From SIG575 sp045643165 (lineage in GTDB: Bacteria > Bacillota > Clostridia > Oscillospirales > Acutalibacteraceae): a stretch of 12,623 bases of DNA. Made by a program: the position numbers and the translations under genes. The stretch spans positions 1 through 12,623 of the forward strand of contig JAZUKF010000222.1 in assembly GCA_045643165.1 (NCBI GenBank). The letters run 5' to 3'. The notes below the pieces were generated by a model. It saw nothing but the letters and a program-made list of their open reading frames with translations, was not told the origin of the DNA and did no database searches. This document shows, piece after piece, positions 1-6,857 of this stretch; within the stretch, counting starts at the first letter, position 1; the number at the start of each line of letters is the position of its first letter.

Positions 1-88
1 AAAAAGACAAAACTTCAATTCCCGAAGTAGTCTGACGGAGTTCGGGTTCGGCAGTACGCCTGCCCATAATTACTACATTATTAAGCAT
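1..88 (-). CDS. ssb: Single-stranded DNA-binding protein, N-terminal part (cut by window edge)
   Basis: Reading the minus strand from 88 to 1 gives 29 codons beginning MLNNVVIMGR, followed by a ProGluLeuArg segment and TSGIEVLSF. This is the characteristic first beta strand of the OB fold of bacterial SSB. The product coats single-stranded DNA in replication, repair and recombination. The start ATG (88-86) lies 13 nt after the rpsF stop, with a GGAGAAGGG ribosome site between them, so it is the second gene of the classic rpsF-ssb-rpsR operon. Only the N-terminus is visible. Whether rpsR follows lies outside the window. The rpsF position and the opening residues make the call strong despite the short length. 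Confidence 0.9.
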   Translation of the reverse strand, partial: MLNNVVIMGRRTAEPELRQTTSGIEVLSF

Positions 89-101
89 TATTCCCTTCTC
101 C

Positions 102-386
102 TTACTTTTTAATAGTCATTGCACGAAGTACACCGTCTGTAATCTTTGCCACACGGTCAAGTTCGGCGACAAACTCAGGAGCAGCACTGAAATTAACTAC
201 TGCATAAAATCCTTCAGCCTCATCGTCGATAAGATAGGCAAGTTTACGGTTACCCCACTCATTGATAGAGTCGATTGTGCCGTTTGCTTCGATAAGAGCC
301 TTAAATTTCTCCAAAAGAGAATTTGTGGCTTCTTCGCCGTTTGCAACTGAGAAAACAAACATTGTTTCATAATTATTTGTTGCCAT
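102..386 (-). CDS. rpsF: 30S ribosomal protein S6
   Basis: A 94-residue protein beginning MATNNYETMFVFSV, the typical first beta strand of S6, with the family's usual length (about 95 aa). It contains the segment IDSINEWGNRKLAYLIDDEAEG, where the W-G-x-R/K-x-LAY-I pattern is the S6 signature, and ends at residues RVAKITDGVLRAMTIKK. S6 binds the central domain of 16S rRNA as a heterodimer with S18. The frame stays open upstream to 467, but ATG 386 is chosen because AAGGAGGTG sits 7 nt before it, the family begins there, and a start at 467 would fall at the expected transcription start. Next gene: ssb, 13 nt downstream. Confidence 0.96.
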   Translation of the reverse strand: MATNNYETMFVFSVANGEEATNSLLEKFKALIEANGTIDSINEWGNRKLAYLIDDEAEGFYAVVNFSAAPEFVAELDRVAKITDGVLRAMTIKK

Positions 387-467
387 TACCAAGCACCTCC
401 TTCTGGTCATATTGGCCCCGTTTTGATACGGAGCAAGGATCGTCGCAAATATAATACTGTACGACAT
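387..467 (-). promoter_or_regulatory. Structured 5' leader of rpsF, possible S6:S18 autoregulatory element
   Basis: The roughly 80-nt leader between promoter and start codon can fold into a 9-bp hairpin, read on the minus strand as UUG-CUCCGU, loop AUCAAA, ACGGGG-C-CAA (plus coordinates 412-436), with a single bulged C. The CCUU just 5' of it could pair with the AAGG of the ribosome site, which would allow translational control. Many bacteria carry an S6:S18-binding leader in front of rpsF containing a CCG element, and a CCG is present here. I cannot confirm that the fold matches the known covariance model, so this is a position-based inference. Confidence 0.4.
394..402 (-). promoter_or_regulatory. 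Ribosome binding site deciding the rpsF start
   Basis: AAGGAGGTG on the minus strand, nearly full complementarity to the 16S anti-Shine-Dalgarno sequence, 7 nt upstream of ATG 386. It rules out the longer frame starting at 467. Confidence 0.9.
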
Positions 468-473
468 TTGAAG

Positions 474-502
474 ATTATAGCAGAATTAAAAGATAATGTC
501 AA
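474..502 (-). promoter_or_regulatory. Consensus sigma-A promoter of the rpsF-ssb operon
   Basis: On the minus strand TTGACA (502-497), a 17-nt spacer and TATAAT (479-474), with TG one base before the -10 box, giving an extended TGCTATAAT. Both hexamers match consensus exactly and the spacing is optimal, as expected for a highly expressed ribosomal protein operon. It starts within 30 nt of the end of the CmpB-family gene read in the same direction, and I see no terminator between them. Confidence 0.92.
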
Positions 503-529
503 TAGAATTGACCGAATTTTTCTGCAAAA

Positions 530-1360
530 TTATTTATCATCATCTTTGAAATTAAAAATTTGAGAAAGAGTTGTTTTCAACTCATCAAGCTGTTGATTTG
601 CACGTCGGTTAAGGTTAGGATAATTATCAAACAGTCGATTTCTTTTTGATTTATCCTTCTTTTCTCTTTTCCTTTGAGAAACCTTTTCCTCCAACATGGA
701 AATATGTTCACCGAATTTTGTCGTTTCAAACTGTTCATTGATGGCGATTTGTATCGTTGTTTTTTTGCTTTCGATATTCTCGGAAAGTTGTGCTTTATAT
801 TTGGCAAACGATTCCTTTAACGAACCGAATTTATCCATAACATTTTTAATGTCAACGGCATTCCTGATAGCATAAATCAAATCAGGGATAAATATAATAA
901 GTATTCCGAGAAGAATATTCAGTCTCCATGATTCCGGGATAAGGCTGTACAGTTTTCCCGCTCCGTAGGGGTGAATAAAATAAATCAATGACATGGCACC
1001 CACACCCCAGTAAAATGTATGGGAAAGACAAACTCTGCCGTTGATATGATATTTCATATTCACGCTGTAATCCCACCAACGGGCGTGAAAAAGTTTTTCC
1101 ATAATAACACTGGTCAGATATTCCACAACGTCGCAGACTATCATTCCCAAAACGAAAACGAGATACCAATAGTCCTTACACCATGTCAAAGCAAGGAGCA
1201 TTGAAACGGCTCCCGTTCCGTACAGCGGACACATGGGGCCGAAAAGGAAACCTCTGTTTGTCCACTTTTTATTTAATATCGAGCAATATGTCGATTCAAG
1301 ACACCAACCGAAAGCACTGTACATAAAAAAATACAATGTATATTCAAGCACTTTTTCCAT
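530..1360 (-). CDS. CmpB-family membrane protein ('putative ABC transporter permease', PF06541 type)
   Basis: A 276-residue protein with about five membrane segments in residues 1-165 and a long charged, helical cytoplasmic tail (about 170-276) rich in Lys/Glu. Family marks visible are FGWCLES near residue 20, NRGFLFGPMCPLYG near 36, and the EYLTSVIMEKLF...RWWDYS stretch near 83-98. These fit the bacterial family annotated as CmpB or 'putative ABC transporter permease', whose real function is not established to my knowledge. No ATPase subunit lies nearby, so a transporter role is doubtful. The ATG at 1360 lies inside the 3' end of the HD-domain gene (17-nt overlap), with AAAGG 11 nt upstream, implying translational coupling. 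The tail could mediate protein contacts. Confidence 0.75.
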   Translation of the reverse strand: MEKVLEYTLYFFMYSAFGWCLESTYCSILNKKWTNRGFLFGPMCPLYGTGAVSMLLALTWCKDYWYLVFVLGMIVCDVVEYLTSVIMEKLFHARWWDYSVNMKYHINGRVCLSHTFYWGVGAMSLIYFIHPYGAGKLYSLIPESWRLNILLGILIIFIPDLIYAIRNAVDIKNVMDKFGSLKESFAKYKAQLSENIESKKTTIQIAINEQFETTKFGEHISMLEEKVSQRKREKKDKSKRNRLFDNYPNLNRRANQQLDELKTTLSQIFNFKDDDK

Positions 1361-1916
1361 TACTGTTTCTGCCTTTCAATATTTCTGCTTTTTCAAAAAA
1401 TTCTCTGCTTCTCTTTTCGCTTTTACAAATTAAAATTTCCTTTACGGCAACATATTTGTCAACAAGTGAAACGATTACCGCCTCTTTATATTTAGGCGGT
1501 ATCACCGTCAACGGAAACATATGACGGTAAATTATGTTTTCCTCGATTTTATTCAATTTAACATTTTCTTTTTCAGCAAGTTCACGGGCATTTTTCAAAG
1601 CAAAACCGGGATGACGGTAACCGTGAAGCCGATGGGACGGATCGGGATCGTGCCAATCGTAATAAAACAAATCGTGAAGCACCGCCCCTCTTGCTGCGGA
1701 AAGATAATCAAATTTAAGTTTTTTACTGATTATATATGATATATAGGCAACACTGTTAATGTGCTGTATCCTGTTAATCGCACCGTGCTGAATATATTTT
1801 CCCATGCTCTGAAATTCATCGGTATAATAAAAGTCCTTTACACATTCAAAGTATTCCCTGTCATCTTTTTCCGACAAGGCGTATGAATGCAAAAACAGTT
1901 CCGATAACTTACCCAT
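1344..1916 (-). CDS. HD-domain protein, probable metal-dependent phosphohydrolase
   Basis: A 190-residue soluble protein with the residues of an intact HD metal site: H52, the doublet H81-D82 in AVLHDLFYYD, H102 in YRHPG, H132 in IYRHMFP and D152 in SLVDKY. HD proteins hydrolyse phosphate esters, often nucleotides or cyclic dinucleotides. The substrate cannot be read from sequence. The frame is open to a GTG at 1925, but ATG 1916 is preferred because GGTGA lies 5 nt before it and GTG 1925 has no ribosome site. It is the first gene of an overlapping pair with the CmpB-family gene, so the two are probably made together at or near the membrane. Confidence 0.78.
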   Translation of the reverse strand: MGKLSELFLHSYALSEKDDREYFECVKDFYYTDEFQSMGKYIQHGAINRIQHINSVAYISYIISKKLKFDYLSAARGAVLHDLFYYDWHDPDPSHRLHGYRHPGFALKNARELAEKENVKLNKIEENIIYRHMFPLTVIPPKYKEAVIVSLVDKYVAVKEILICKSEKRSREFFEKAEILKGRNSNGKSA

Positions 1917-1934
1917 AACAATCACCGTAAATAT

Positions 1935-1943
1935 ATTATCACA
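1935..1943 (-). promoter_or_regulatory. Weak extended -10 promoter candidate for the HD/CmpB pair
   Basis: TGTGATAAT on the minus strand is an extended -10 (TGn plus GATAAT, one mismatch). No good -35 is found at 16-18 nt. A TTGATA lies 21 nt upstream, too far for normal spacing. The predicted transcript would begin just before the GGTGA ribosome site. Offered only as the best candidate in the divergent region. Confidence 0.3.
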
Positions 1944-2036
1944 TTTCGGTTAAATATAAAATATCAAAATAAAAATTTTTACAAAAAATATACATTTTTA
2001 TATAAATTTTACCACTTTATTTTGAGCAATTTTCAC

Positions 2037-2064
2037 TTGAAAAAAATAAATATTGTGGTATAAT
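2037..2064 (+). promoter_or_regulatory. Main promoter of the V-type ATPase operon
   Basis: TTGAAA (2037-2042), 16-nt spacer, TATAAT (2059-2064), with TG one base before the -10 (TGGTATAAT, extended -10). The perfect -10 and the position about 40 nt before the first start codon make this the likely start of the operon. No clear operator or riboswitch is seen in the AT-rich 1917-2036 stretch upstream. Confidence 0.82.
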
Positions 2065-2103
2065 ATGCTTTTGTCAGATAATCATTAACAGGCGGTGAAA
2101 AGT

Positions 2104-2415
2104 ATGAATGATAATATCAGCCGTATTCTCGAAACGGATAAACTTGCACGGTTAAGGCTTGAAGAGGCTAAGAAAAAAGCACTTGAGGACAGAAAAACCG
2201 TTGAAACCGAATCCGCTTTACTGAAAGAAAAATATAATAAAGAAATGCAAGATGAAATCAAGAAATTCAGGGAAGAAAAAGAAAAAGAAATTTTAATAAA
2301 AAAAGAAAAAATCAATACCGAAAATGAAACGGTATGCAAAAATCTTGAAGAGCAATTTGCAAAAAATCATAAAAAATGGGTTAAGGAAATAGTTGAAAGA
2401 ACAATTTCCGAATAA
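2104..2415 (+). CDS. V-type ATP synthase subunit G/H (peripheral stalk)
   Basis: A 103-residue, almost entirely helical and highly charged protein (long runs of K/E with regular hydrophobic spacing, residues about 10-95), as expected for the G/H subunit (AhaH, NtpF type). This subunit forms a coiled coil with subunit E and acts as a stator holding the A3B3 head still. The first-gene position in a V-ATPase operon supports the call, since sequence identity in this subunit is always low. A GTG at 2095 is in frame, but it is part of the GGCGGTGA ribosome site (2091-2098), so ATG 2104 is the start. A7 and A6 tracts at about 2298-2311 inside the gene are possible slippage spots but the frame is intact. 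Confidence 0.82.
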   Translation: MNDNISRILETDKLARLRLEEAKKKALEDRKTVETESALLKEKYNKEMQDEIKKFREEKEKEILIKKEKINTENETVCKNLEEQFAKNHKKWVKEIVERTISE

Positions 2416-2448
2416 TGTATACAATATTATATAAGGGGGGTTACGGTC

Positions 2449-3495
2449 GTGTCTTTTTCCGCAAATGCAATACTGACAAAAACGAGAGCCATGCACGGTC
2501 GTGGTCTTACCGATAAAAATTATGAAGAACTTCTTTCCCTTTCAAAGGTTTCCGACGTTGCTTCGTATCTTGCATCGCAAACGCAGTATTCATCGGTTTT
2601 CTCGGAAATCACATCATCGGATGTAACGAGAAAAATGATTGAAAATTCTTTGAGGAAGCATCTTCTTAATCAGTTTGAATCAATTTGCAGGTTTGAAAGA
2701 GCAATCGGTCATCATCTTTACAAATACTTCATTATCCGCAATGAGATTGATGAAATAATCAGTTGTATAAGATATCTGAAAACGCCGAATGCGGACGAAT
2801 ATCTTTTGAAAATGCCGGCTTTTCTTAATTCTCTCACAACCATTGACCTTTTCGCATTGGCAAAGGCTCGGAATTTCGGTGAAGTTATTGAAAGTCTTAA
2901 AAAAACCGATTACGAAAAAATTCTCTCCCCTTTTAATGACGGTAAAGAAACAGTTGATTTACTCGGTATTGAGTCTGCTCTTTTTAAATATCTGTATTCC
3001 CGGACAGAGGTTCAGGCAAAGGAATCACTTAAAGGAAAAGAGTTAAAGGAATTTATTAAAATCGTGAGAATTTTCTCGGATTTGAAAATGCTTTCAAGCC
3101 TTTACAGAATTAAATTCATTTTCGGAATAAAGAAAGATATTGTGCTTGATTATCCTATTTTCGTTGAACAGTCAAATCTGGACTCGAAAAAATTATCGGG
3201 TTTAATTGATGCGGACAATGAAAATGATTTTTATGAAATATTAAGTAAAACTCAATACGGTGCCGTTTTAAAATGCGACGGCGACTCCTTTGAAGCAAAA
3301 ACAGAAAATTACAAATACTCCCTGGCACACAAGAATCTTATTTTCTCAACATATCCGGGTATCACCATGTTTTGTGAAATAATTCTTGCGGAATATGAAA
3401 TAATGAACATTATTCATATTACAGAGGGAATTAAATATAATCTTCCGAAGGAAGAAATCGAAAAACTTCTTGTCGGATACAATAAAATCCAATAA
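2449..3495 (+). CDS. V-type ATP synthase subunit C
   Basis: A 348-residue soluble, mostly helical protein starting MSFSANAILTKTRAMHGRGL. The family (AC39/d type, NtpC) typically opens with an 'A..R.R.....L' motif of this kind and has about 330-350 residues. The protein is a funnel-shaped socket that couples the central stalk D-F to the proteolipid ring. FSTYPGITMFCEIILAEYEIMNIIHITEGIKYNLP near the C-terminus is the conserved closing region with the last helix pair. The start is GTG (2449), with AAGGGGGG ending 8 nt upstream. It follows G/H by 33 nt and precedes subunit I by 16 nt, an order differing from Enterococcus and Thermus operons, where C follows E. Confidence 0.9.
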   Translation: MSFSANAILTKTRAMHGRGLTDKNYEELLSLSKVSDVASYLASQTQYSSVFSEITSSDVTRKMIENSLRKHLLNQFESICRFERAIGHHLYKYFIIRNEIDEIISCIRYLKTPNADEYLLKMPAFLNSLTTIDLFALAKARNFGEVIESLKKTDYEKILSPFNDGKETVDLLGIESALFKYLYSRTEVQAKESLKGKELKEFIKIVRIFSDLKMLSSLYRIKFIFGIKKDIVLDYPIFVEQSNLDSKKLSGLIDADNENDFYEILSKTQYGAVLKCDGDSFEAKTENYKYSLAHKNLIFSTYPGITMFCEIILAEYEIMNIIHITEGIKYNLPKEEIEKLLVGYNKIQ

Positions 3496-3511
3496 CAGAA
3501 GGTGAAATCTT

Positions 3512-5431
3512 ATGGCAATAGCCAAAATGAACTTGGCAAAATTCAGCGGTAACGCAGATATGCTTGACAAGCTCATACGGGAATGTTGCGTTGAGGGAAA
3601 TTTCCACCCGGAACAGGCAAGTAATTATATATCCTCTTCCATGGGATTTATTTCTTACTTTGAAGAAAATTCCTACAAAGAAAAAATCAAACAACTGGAA
3701 GAACTTGCCCAAATTGCAGGGTATCGGTTTGATGACAAGACCATAGAATTTGAAAAAGATATCAACGACGGCAATTACGGGTTAATTGAAAGTATTTCCG
3801 AAAAAATAAAATATTTTTCTCAACAGCAGAAAGATCTTATGGAGCAGAAATCCAAAATCGAAACGGGTATTTCGATTTTCTCCCATTACATTGATTTGGA
3901 TATAAATCTGGAAGAGATAAGCGAAAGCGAATTTATTTTATCCCGCTTCGGAAGAATGCCGAAGGAAAGTTTCACAAAATTCAACAATTCCGAAAGTATT
4001 CAGAAAAATCCTTATTTGATTTTCATTCCCTGCTCTCAGGACGATACATCTTACTGGGGCGTTTACTTCACACCGAAGGATAAAAAAGATGAAATTGACA
4101 GAATTTTTGCAGGTCTTTATTTTGAAAGATTTGATATTCCCGGTGCAACAGGCACGCCGAAAGATGTTATCAGGCAGTTAAAGCAAAGCATCGAGATCAT
4201 ACAAAAACAATCCGATGAATCGGACAGGGAAATCAGAAAGATATTCAGCGAAAATGAAAATTCTCTGAAAGAACTTTATGCTTCACTGGTATATCGGGAC
4301 AGACTTTACGAACTGAAAAAATATGCGGTTGTGGGCAACGGTTATTTCTATCTCGTTGGCTGGGTTACACGGGACAGCGTGAAAAAGATTACCGAAACGG
4401 TGGAGAAAATTGACGGTATTTCCGTTGAATTTTCTACTCCCGAAGAGGTCAAAACATCTTCCCCGCCGGTAAAACTGAAAAATATAAAACTTGCAAGACC
4501 TTTTGAGTTTTTCGTTGATATGTACGGACTTCCCGGCTATAACGATGTGGACGTTACAAGTTTTGTCGCAATAACATATACCGTGATTTTCGGACTGATG
4601 TTCGGTGATGTGGGACAGGGATTTGTGCTTTCACTTGTGGGATTTCTGATGTGGAAACTGAAAAAAACGGCACTGGGTAAAGCCCTTATCCCCTGCGGTA
4701 TTTCTTCCATGTGCTTCGGTTTTGTTTTCGGCTCCGTATTCGGTTTTGAGGAAATGCTTGATCCGATTTACGAAAAACTCGGTATGAACGGTAAACCCCT
4801 TTCCGTCATGGAAAGTGTCAATACCATTCTTGTGTTGGCAATCGGAATAGGTGTGGGACTGATGTGCATTGCAATGATCATCAACATTTATTCCTGCATT
4901 AAGAAAAAGCATTTCGGTGAAGCAATATTCAGTCAAAACGGTTTGGTGGGACTTATTTTCTACGCTTCCATCGTTTGCTTCGGCTTCACGTTTATGAGCA
5001 ATAAAACAATTATTCCCTCAAGTGTTCTCGGCATTACGGCGGGTATAGGTGCGGTTTTACTGATGATAAAAGAAATTCCCATCGGTATTATCGACAAACA
5101 CCCGGATTGGAAACCCGAAAGTGCCGGAGATTTCATAGCACAAAATATATTCGAACTTCTCGAATATATACTCTCCTATGCAAGTAACACCGTTTCTTTC
5201 CTTCGTGTTGGTGCATTCGTGCTTGTCCATGCAGGTATGATGATGGTTGTATTCTCTCTTGCGGGAGAAAGTCAAAACATTGTTGTTATCATTCTCGGTA
5301 ACATTCTCGTTATCGCACTTGAAGGACTTTTAACAGGTATTCAGGTTCTCAGACTTGAATTTTATGAGATGTTCAGCCGTTTCTATGAAGGCAACGGCAG
5401 ACCGTTTAACGCAATTAAACTTAAAAAATAA
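3512..5431 (+). CDS. V-type ATP synthase subunit I (membrane stator, a-subunit homologue)
   Basis: A 639-residue two-part protein. Residues 1-340 are a soluble, coiled-coil-rich arm that contacts the peripheral stalks. Residues 350-639 contain about eight membrane helices forming the ion half-channels. Family marks are FGLMFGDVGQG at the first helix, SFLRVGAFVLVHAG carrying the essential Arg (R565) and ALEGLLTGIQVLRLEFYEMFSRFYEGNGRPF at the end, with a second conserved Arg (R614). R565 faces the proteolipid glutamate (E142 of K) during ion transport. The length is normal for bacterial subunit I (about 640-660). The ATG is preceded by GAAGGTGA at 7 nt. Gap to K: 22 nt. Confidence 0.96.
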   Translation: MAIAKMNLAKFSGNADMLDKLIRECCVEGNFHPEQASNYISSSMGFISYFEENSYKEKIKQLEELAQIAGYRFDDKTIEFEKDINDGNYGLIESISEKIKYFSQQQKDLMEQKSKIETGISIFSHYIDLDINLEEISESEFILSRFGRMPKESFTKFNNSESIQKNPYLIFIPCSQDDTSYWGVYFTPKDKKDEIDRIFAGLYFERFDIPGATGTPKDVIRQLKQSIEIIQKQSDESDREIRKIFSENENSLKELYASLVYRDRLYELKKYAVVGNGYFYLVGWVTRDSVKKITETVEKIDGISVEFSTPEEVKTSSPPVKLKNIKLARPFEFFVDMYGLPGYNDVDVTSFVAITYTVIFGLMFGDVGQGFVLSLVGFLMWKLKKTALGKALIPCGISSMCFGFVFGSVFGFEEMLDPIYEKLGMNGKPLSVMESVNTILVLAIGIGVGLMCIAMIINIYSCIKKKHFGEAIFSQNGLVGLIFYASIVCFGFTFMSNKTIIPSSVLGITAGIGAVLLMIKEIPIGIIDKHPDWKPESAGDFIAQNIFELLEYILSYASNTVSFLRVGAFVLVHAGMMMVVFSLAGESQNIVVIILGNILVIALEGLLTGIQVLRLEFYEMFSRFYEGNGRPFNAIKLKK

Positions 5432-5453
5432 TTTATTTCGGAGGTAAATAAAA

Positions 5454-5933
5454 ATGACAACTTTTCTTTATTCTTTAATTATTATCGTTCCCGCAATCGT
5501 ACTTACGGTTTCCGCTTTCATCACGATGAAAAAGCATCTTGAAGGCAGAAGTGCAAAAAAATCCCTTAAAATTAACCTTGCAACATTTGTTGTTCTTGCG
5601 TTAGCCGTTATCACAATGACCGTCAGCGTTTCCGCAGCAGAATCAAAAACCGGCGGTGCCGATGCACCCGAAACGGTTCAGACCGAACAGGCTGAAGAAA
5701 CAGAAAGCAAAACGGCTTCATCTAACGGTCTCGGACTTCTTGCCGCAGGTCTTGTTACGGGACTTGCAGGTATCGGCGGCGGTATCGCCGTTGCAGCAGG
5801 TGCTCCTGCCGCTATCGCAGCAACAAGCGAAAACCCCAAGGCATTCGGTAAATCAATCATCTTCGTTGCTCTGGGTGAGTCCATCGCTCTTTACGGTGTT
5901 GTTATTTCAATCCTTATTCTTAATAAGATTTAA
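5454..5933 (+). CDS. V-type ATP synthase subunit K (proteolipid c subunit) with atypical N-terminal half
   Basis: A 159-residue, four-helix membrane protein. The C-terminal half is a standard c-ring hairpin: a Gly/Ala-rich helix (about 91-118, containing AGIGGGIAVAAG), the polar loop TSENPKAFGKS, and a second helix with the ion-binding E142 in ALGESIALYG. The N-terminal half is different: helix 4-25, a basic loop (26-39, seven Lys/Arg), helix 41-60 ending VSVSAA, then an acidic Glu/Thr/Ala linker (63-88). It lacks Gly repeats and any carboxylate in its helices. Topology by positive-inside puts both hairpin loops in the cytoplasm, matching NtpK of about 156 aa. The start has GGAGGT upstream. 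I recall similar proteins in gut Clostridia, but the role of the first half is unclear. Confidence 0.92.
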   Translation: MTTFLYSLIIIVPAIVLTVSAFITMKKHLEGRSAKKSLKINLATFVVLALAVITMTVSVSAAESKTGGADAPETVQTEQAEETESKTASSNGLGLLAAGLVTGLAGIGGGIAVAAGAPAAIAATSENPKAFGKSIIFVALGESIALYGVVISILILNKI

Positions 5934-5935
5934 CC

Positions 5936-6238
5936 ATGAAGATGTATTTACTCAGCGACAACACTGACACAATGATCGGTATGCGTCTTGCGGGAGTTGA
6001 AGGAAAAATCGTCAAAAACAAAGATGATATTCGTTCATTTACTCAAAACGAATTACCGGATGATGTTGCCATATTGCTGATTACCAAGCCTGTTGCGGAA
6101 CTTGACCGGGATTATATAAATTCTCTGAGAGAAAAAAAGAGTCCCGTCATCGTTGAAATTCCCGACCGTGAGCATTGCGGTGAAATCGACGATTCCGTTA
6201 CCGGTTATGTCCGTGAGGCTATGGGTATCAAGCTTTAA
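5936..6238 (+). CDS. V-type ATP synthase subunit F (central stalk)
   Basis: A 100-residue alpha/beta protein with the F-subunit pattern: an N-terminal strand MKMYLLSDNTDTMIGMRLAGVEG, the middle strand VAILLITKPVAE, and the strand PVIVEIPD followed by a C-terminal helix. This subunit (NtpG in Enterococcus naming) binds subunit D in the rotor and tunes coupling. The start codon comes only 2 nt after the stop of K, and I see no Shine-Dalgarno sequence in front of it, so translation probably depends on ribosomes finishing K. An in-frame ATG at 5942 is an alternative start two codons later with no better site. Length is typical (about 100 aa). Confidence 0.9.
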   Translation: MKMYLLSDNTDTMIGMRLAGVEGKIVKNKDDIRSFTQNELPDDVAILLITKPVAELDRDYINSLREKKSPVIVEIPDREHCGEIDDSVTGYVREAMGIKL

Positions 6239-6249
6239 GGGGTGAAATA

Positions 6250-6852
6250 ATGAACAGTTTAACAGATAAAAACGTTAACCAATTCATTGATGCCATTAAC
6301 CGTGATGCGATTGAAGAATGTGAAATTATCGCTAAACAATCGGAAGAATTCCGTAAAACGGAATTTGAACGCCGTAAAGCACTCATTGAAGAGGAAACAC
6401 GAAAAGACAAAGAATATTATCTGAATAAAATTCTTTCGGAAGCAAATAAAGAAATTTCCGCCGCCGAAAGCGAAGGAAAAATCATTATCGCACAAAAAAG
6501 GACTTCCGTTACGGAAGAAATTTTTTCGGAAGCGAAGAATGAATTGATTGATTTTTCAAAAAGCGAAGAGTATCTTCCCTTTTTACTGAAAAGTGCAAAG
6601 AAAATCATTGATGCACTTAAAACGGAAAGCATTACCCTGTTTATGAAAAAGGAAGATGCTGAATACTCCCGTGATATTCAGAATAATTTTTCATCAAAAA
6701 TCAATTTTGAAATTGACGGTACAATAATAATCGGCGGTCTTAAAGGTAAAAGCGGTGATACCCTTGCCGATGATACTCTTGATATTCGTCTTGAAGAACA
6801 AAAGGAATGGTTTAAGTCCGACTGCGGACTTTTAATCCAATTATCGAGGTGA
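6250..6852 (+). CDS. V-type ATP synthase subunit E (peripheral stalk)
   Basis: A 200-residue protein with a long charged N-terminal helix (about 1-105, alternating K/E with hydrophobic spacing) and a globular C-terminal domain (about 105-200). GTIIIGGLKGKSGDTLADDTLDIRLEEQ is the conserved E-subunit element, usually written GG(V/L)...G.I..DNT...RL. It pairs with G/H to form the stator connecting the A3B3 head to subunit I. The ribosome site AAGGGGTGA lies between the F stop and ATG 6250, 4 nt before the start. The stop TGA at 6850-6852 lies inside the ribosome site of the A gene. Confidence 0.9.
   Translation: MNSLTDKNVNQFIDAINRDAIEECEIIAKQSEEFRKTEFERRKALIEEETRKDKEYYLNKILSEANKEISAAESEGKIIIAQKRTSVTEEIFSEAKNELIDFSKSEEYLPFLLKSAKKIIDALKTESITLFMKKEDAEYSRDIQNNFSSKINFEIDGTIIIGGLKGKSGDTLADDTLDIRLEEQKEWFKSDCGLLIQLSR
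6846..6852 (+). promoter_or_regulatory. Ribosome binding site of subunit A, overlapping the subunit E stop
   Basis: GAGGTGA lies 5 nt before ATG 6858 and includes the TGA that ends subunit E. It removes the GTG at 6849 as a start and suggests termination-reinitiation coupling of E and A. Confidence 0.8.
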
Positions 6853-6857
6853 AAAAA

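Noticed and set aside
387..467. Longer start for rpsF at 467
   Set aside because: The extra 27 residues are not part of S6, and the start would fall at the transcription start. The consensus ribosome site belongs to ATG 386.
1917..1925. GTG start for the HD protein at 1925
   Set aside because: No ribosome site precedes it, and the bases form the GGTGA site used by ATG 1916.
2095..2103. GTG start for the G/H subunit at 2095
   Set aside because: The GTG is inside the GGCGGTGA ribosome site for ATG 2104.
5656..5967. 103-codon frame overlapping subunit K in another plus-strand frame
   Set aside because: It is a shadow of K with repetitive Gln/Leu/Ser content and no ribosome site.
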